The position numbers were made by a program, and so were the translations under genes. This document shows, piece after piece, positions 4,370 to 5,800 of a stretch of DNA of 5,800 bases (the stretch's first letter is position 1; every line of letters begins with the position of its first letter). Origin of the DNA: Nitrospirota bacterium (GTDB lineage: Bacteria; Nitrospirota; Thermodesulfovibrionia; JACRGW01); NCBI GenBank assembly GCA_016212195.1, contig JACRGW010000179.1:1-5800 (forward strand), written 5' to 3'. The notes beneath the pieces are model-generated. The model was not told where the DNA came from and did no database searches. It saw only the letters and a list, made by a program, of their open reading frames with translations.

Positions 4370-5800
4370 ATGAAAAGGTCTTTACCTCACTTTATAATAA
4401 TCACCCTAACCATCATTCTCACCTTCAATACTACTGCATCATCCAGAGACCAGATAACGATGATCCTCCTTCCCTTAAAGACACCATCTACAATGTATAA
4501 GAATTTTCTCCCTTTGAAAAGATACCTCGAAAAGAACCTCGGTATCCCTATCAGGATAAAGGTGGCGAAGGATAGCAACGATGTAGTCAGACATCTCGAG
4601 ACAGGCGATGCAGATATAGCATTTCTATGCCCAACCCTTTACTGCATCTCATATAACCGTGTACAGATTGTGCCCCTTGTCAAACTCAGTATAAACGGCT
4701 CATCCGAATACAGGAGTCTCCTGCTTGTCCGCGATGATTCCCCTATGAGAAAAACTGCCGATCTTTTTGACGGTACTTTTGTATTCGGTAGATACCAGTG
4801 CCCTGAATCAGGTCTGCTCCCCAGGGTAATGCTCAAAAGAGTGGGCATCTCTGATGAAGACCTCTTTGAAGCTGTAAAGCTCGGCTCTGATGAAAGTGCC
4901 TTAATCGCTGTTATGGCAAGGATGTTTGATGCAACAGGTGTCTCAGAGATGGCTGCAAAACCATATATAGGCAACGGTCTCAGGGTATTGAGGCATTCCT
5001 ATTCCATTCCTCAGTATCTCTTAGTCGCAAGGGCATCACTTGGAAAAGACTTTATCCAGAGGCTTAAGAAGACCATGCTTTCCATAAACGGTCTTGAAAA
5101 CCCGAAATCCATCGTTAGCAACATCGAAGCAGGTGTTGATGGGTTTTCAGAGGTAGAAGACAGGGATTATGATATCGTCAGGATTCTGATGAAGAATGTA
5201 CTCAGTGAAAAGGATATAACCCGGAAAGAAAAGAAAGGTATTAAATTTGTAGTAGAACCTGCTTCCTTTGAACCTGATCTTTTTAAGAGACTCAGCCCAT
5301 TAATCACACACCTTTCGAGAAAGACAGGTATATATTTCCAACTCTTAATCCCGGAAGACATTGAGAGTTTTGTTGATATGCAAAACAAAGGAGAGGGTGA
5401 GATCTTTCTACAGAATCCCAGTCTCTACACTAAGATGGCTGAATCTAACAGGGTCAGAGGGACCGCAACTGTTGCTGAAACCGGGTCTCCCGAAGGAAGG
5501 ATTGGGATAATTATTTCGAATTCTTCAAGCAAGATAAGGACACCTAAGGATTTAACTAACAAAAAGATAGGTATAACATCCATTTTTTCTGATGATGGTT
5601 ATCTTTCCCAGAAAGAATTATTATTGAGAAAAGGGATACAATTGGATTCTGTCAGCTTTATTAAATTAAAGACCCACGAGAATGTTATTATGAATGTATA
5701 TCGTGGTTCGGTTGATGCAGGATTTGTGAGTCTTTCGGCATTGAGATCGATGGAACAGGACATAGATATGAATCGTATTACAATCCTGTCAAGAACAGAA
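4370..5800 (+). CDS. Secreted tandem PhnD-like binding protein (partial, 3' end missing)
   Basis: An open frame of 477 codons runs without a stop to the right edge. The ATG is the first after an in-frame TAG at 4361 and lacks a clear ribosome site. A Sec-type signal or membrane anchor spans about 1-24. Residues about 28-270 form one PhnD-like (type 2 periplasmic binding) domain: ITMILLPLKTPSTMYKNF, PLKRYLEKNLG, LETGDADIAFLCPTLY, then SLLLVRDDS. A second, diverged copy begins near residue 290 (KFVVEPASFEPDLFKRLSPL, EGEIFLQNPSLY, RTPKDLTNKKIGITS, VDAGFVSLSAL) and is cut by the window. Domain 1 has three cysteines, two flanking the CPTLYC loop (87, 92) and one at 144, whereas the visible part of domain 2 has none. 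PhnD-like domains bind phosphonates and other oxyanions, and tandem forms are often sensor modules of larger proteins. The ligand and the C-terminal part are unknown. Confidence 0.85.
   Translation, partial: MKRSLPHFIIITLTIILTFNTTASSRDQITMILLPLKTPSTMYKNFLPLKRYLEKNLGIPIRIKVAKDSNDVVRHLETGDADIAFLCPTLYCISYNRVQIVPLVKLSINGSSEYRSLLLVRDDSPMRKTADLFDGTFVFGRYQCPESGLLPRVMLKRVGISDEDLFEAVKLGSDESALIAVMARMFDATGVSEMAAKPYIGNGLRVLRHSYSIPQYLLVARASLGKDFIQRLKKTMLSINGLENPKSIVSNIEAGVDGFSEVEDRDYDIVRILMKNVLSEKDITRKEKKGIKFVVEPASFEPDLFKRLSPLITHLSRKTGIYFQLLIPEDIESFVDMQNKGEGEIFLQNPSLYTKMAESNRVRGTATVAETGSPEGRIGIIISNSSSKIRTPKDLTNKKIGITSIFSDDGYLSQKELLLRKGIQLDSVSFIKLKTHENVIMNVYRGSVDAGFVSLSALRSMEQDIDMNRITILSRTE

Noticed and set aside
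4387..5388. Three minus-strand open frames (4387-4578, 4639-4974, 5167-5388)
   Set aside because: The plus strand carries one uninterrupted 477-codon frame with clear PhnD-like domains across the whole stretch.

Overview
The window looks like an AT-rich, AGA/AGG- and ATA-using Gram-negative bacterium, because the exported proteins carry Tat and Sec signals typical of a periplasm. It has a sulfur-oxidation (Sox) locus placed divergently from a ribosomal RNA operon. The 16S fragment is too short and its V1 region too unusual to name a phylum. A deep-branching lineage such as Nitrospirota is only a guess.

Layout. Positions 1-146 hold the 5' end of a 16S rRNA gene on the minus strand, which runs off the left edge. 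Its helix 6 (V1) is enlarged by a long inverted repeat. Positions 147-510 are the rRNA leader, with boxB- and boxA-like elements and two further hairpins. The rRNA promoter (TTGACA, with TATCCT or TATAAT) lies near 510-542 and has an AT-rich palindrome just upstream. Positions 575-783 are non-coding and contain an operator-like inverted repeat and a short tandem repeat.

From 784 onward everything reads on the plus strand in tight succession. First is a secreted thioredoxin-fold protein with a CKWC site. It is followed by a secreted DsrE-family protein, then soxY (Tat signal, C-terminal GGCGG arm followed by one extra Leu), soxZ, soxB (Tat signal, full set of thiosulfohydrolase motifs) and the 5' part of a large secreted protein with two tandem PhnD-like binding domains, cut by the right edge.

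How the genes fit together. SoxYZ carries sulfur intermediates on the SoxY arm cysteine. SoxB hydrolyses the terminal sulfonate from that carrier. The thioredoxin-like protein is a good candidate for keeping the arm or other periplasmic thiols reduced. The DsrE-like protein is a candidate periplasmic sulfur-handling partner. The tandem PhnD protein could be a binding or sensory component. soxA, soxX and soxCD are not in the window, so it cannot be said whether the pathway is complete.

Most notable points: the repeat-like hairpin grown into 16S helix 6, the secreted DsrE-like plus thioredoxin pair heading the sox genes, the extra C-terminal residue of SoxY, the cysteine in SoxZ, and the tandem PhnD protein with cysteines next to its predicted ligand loop.
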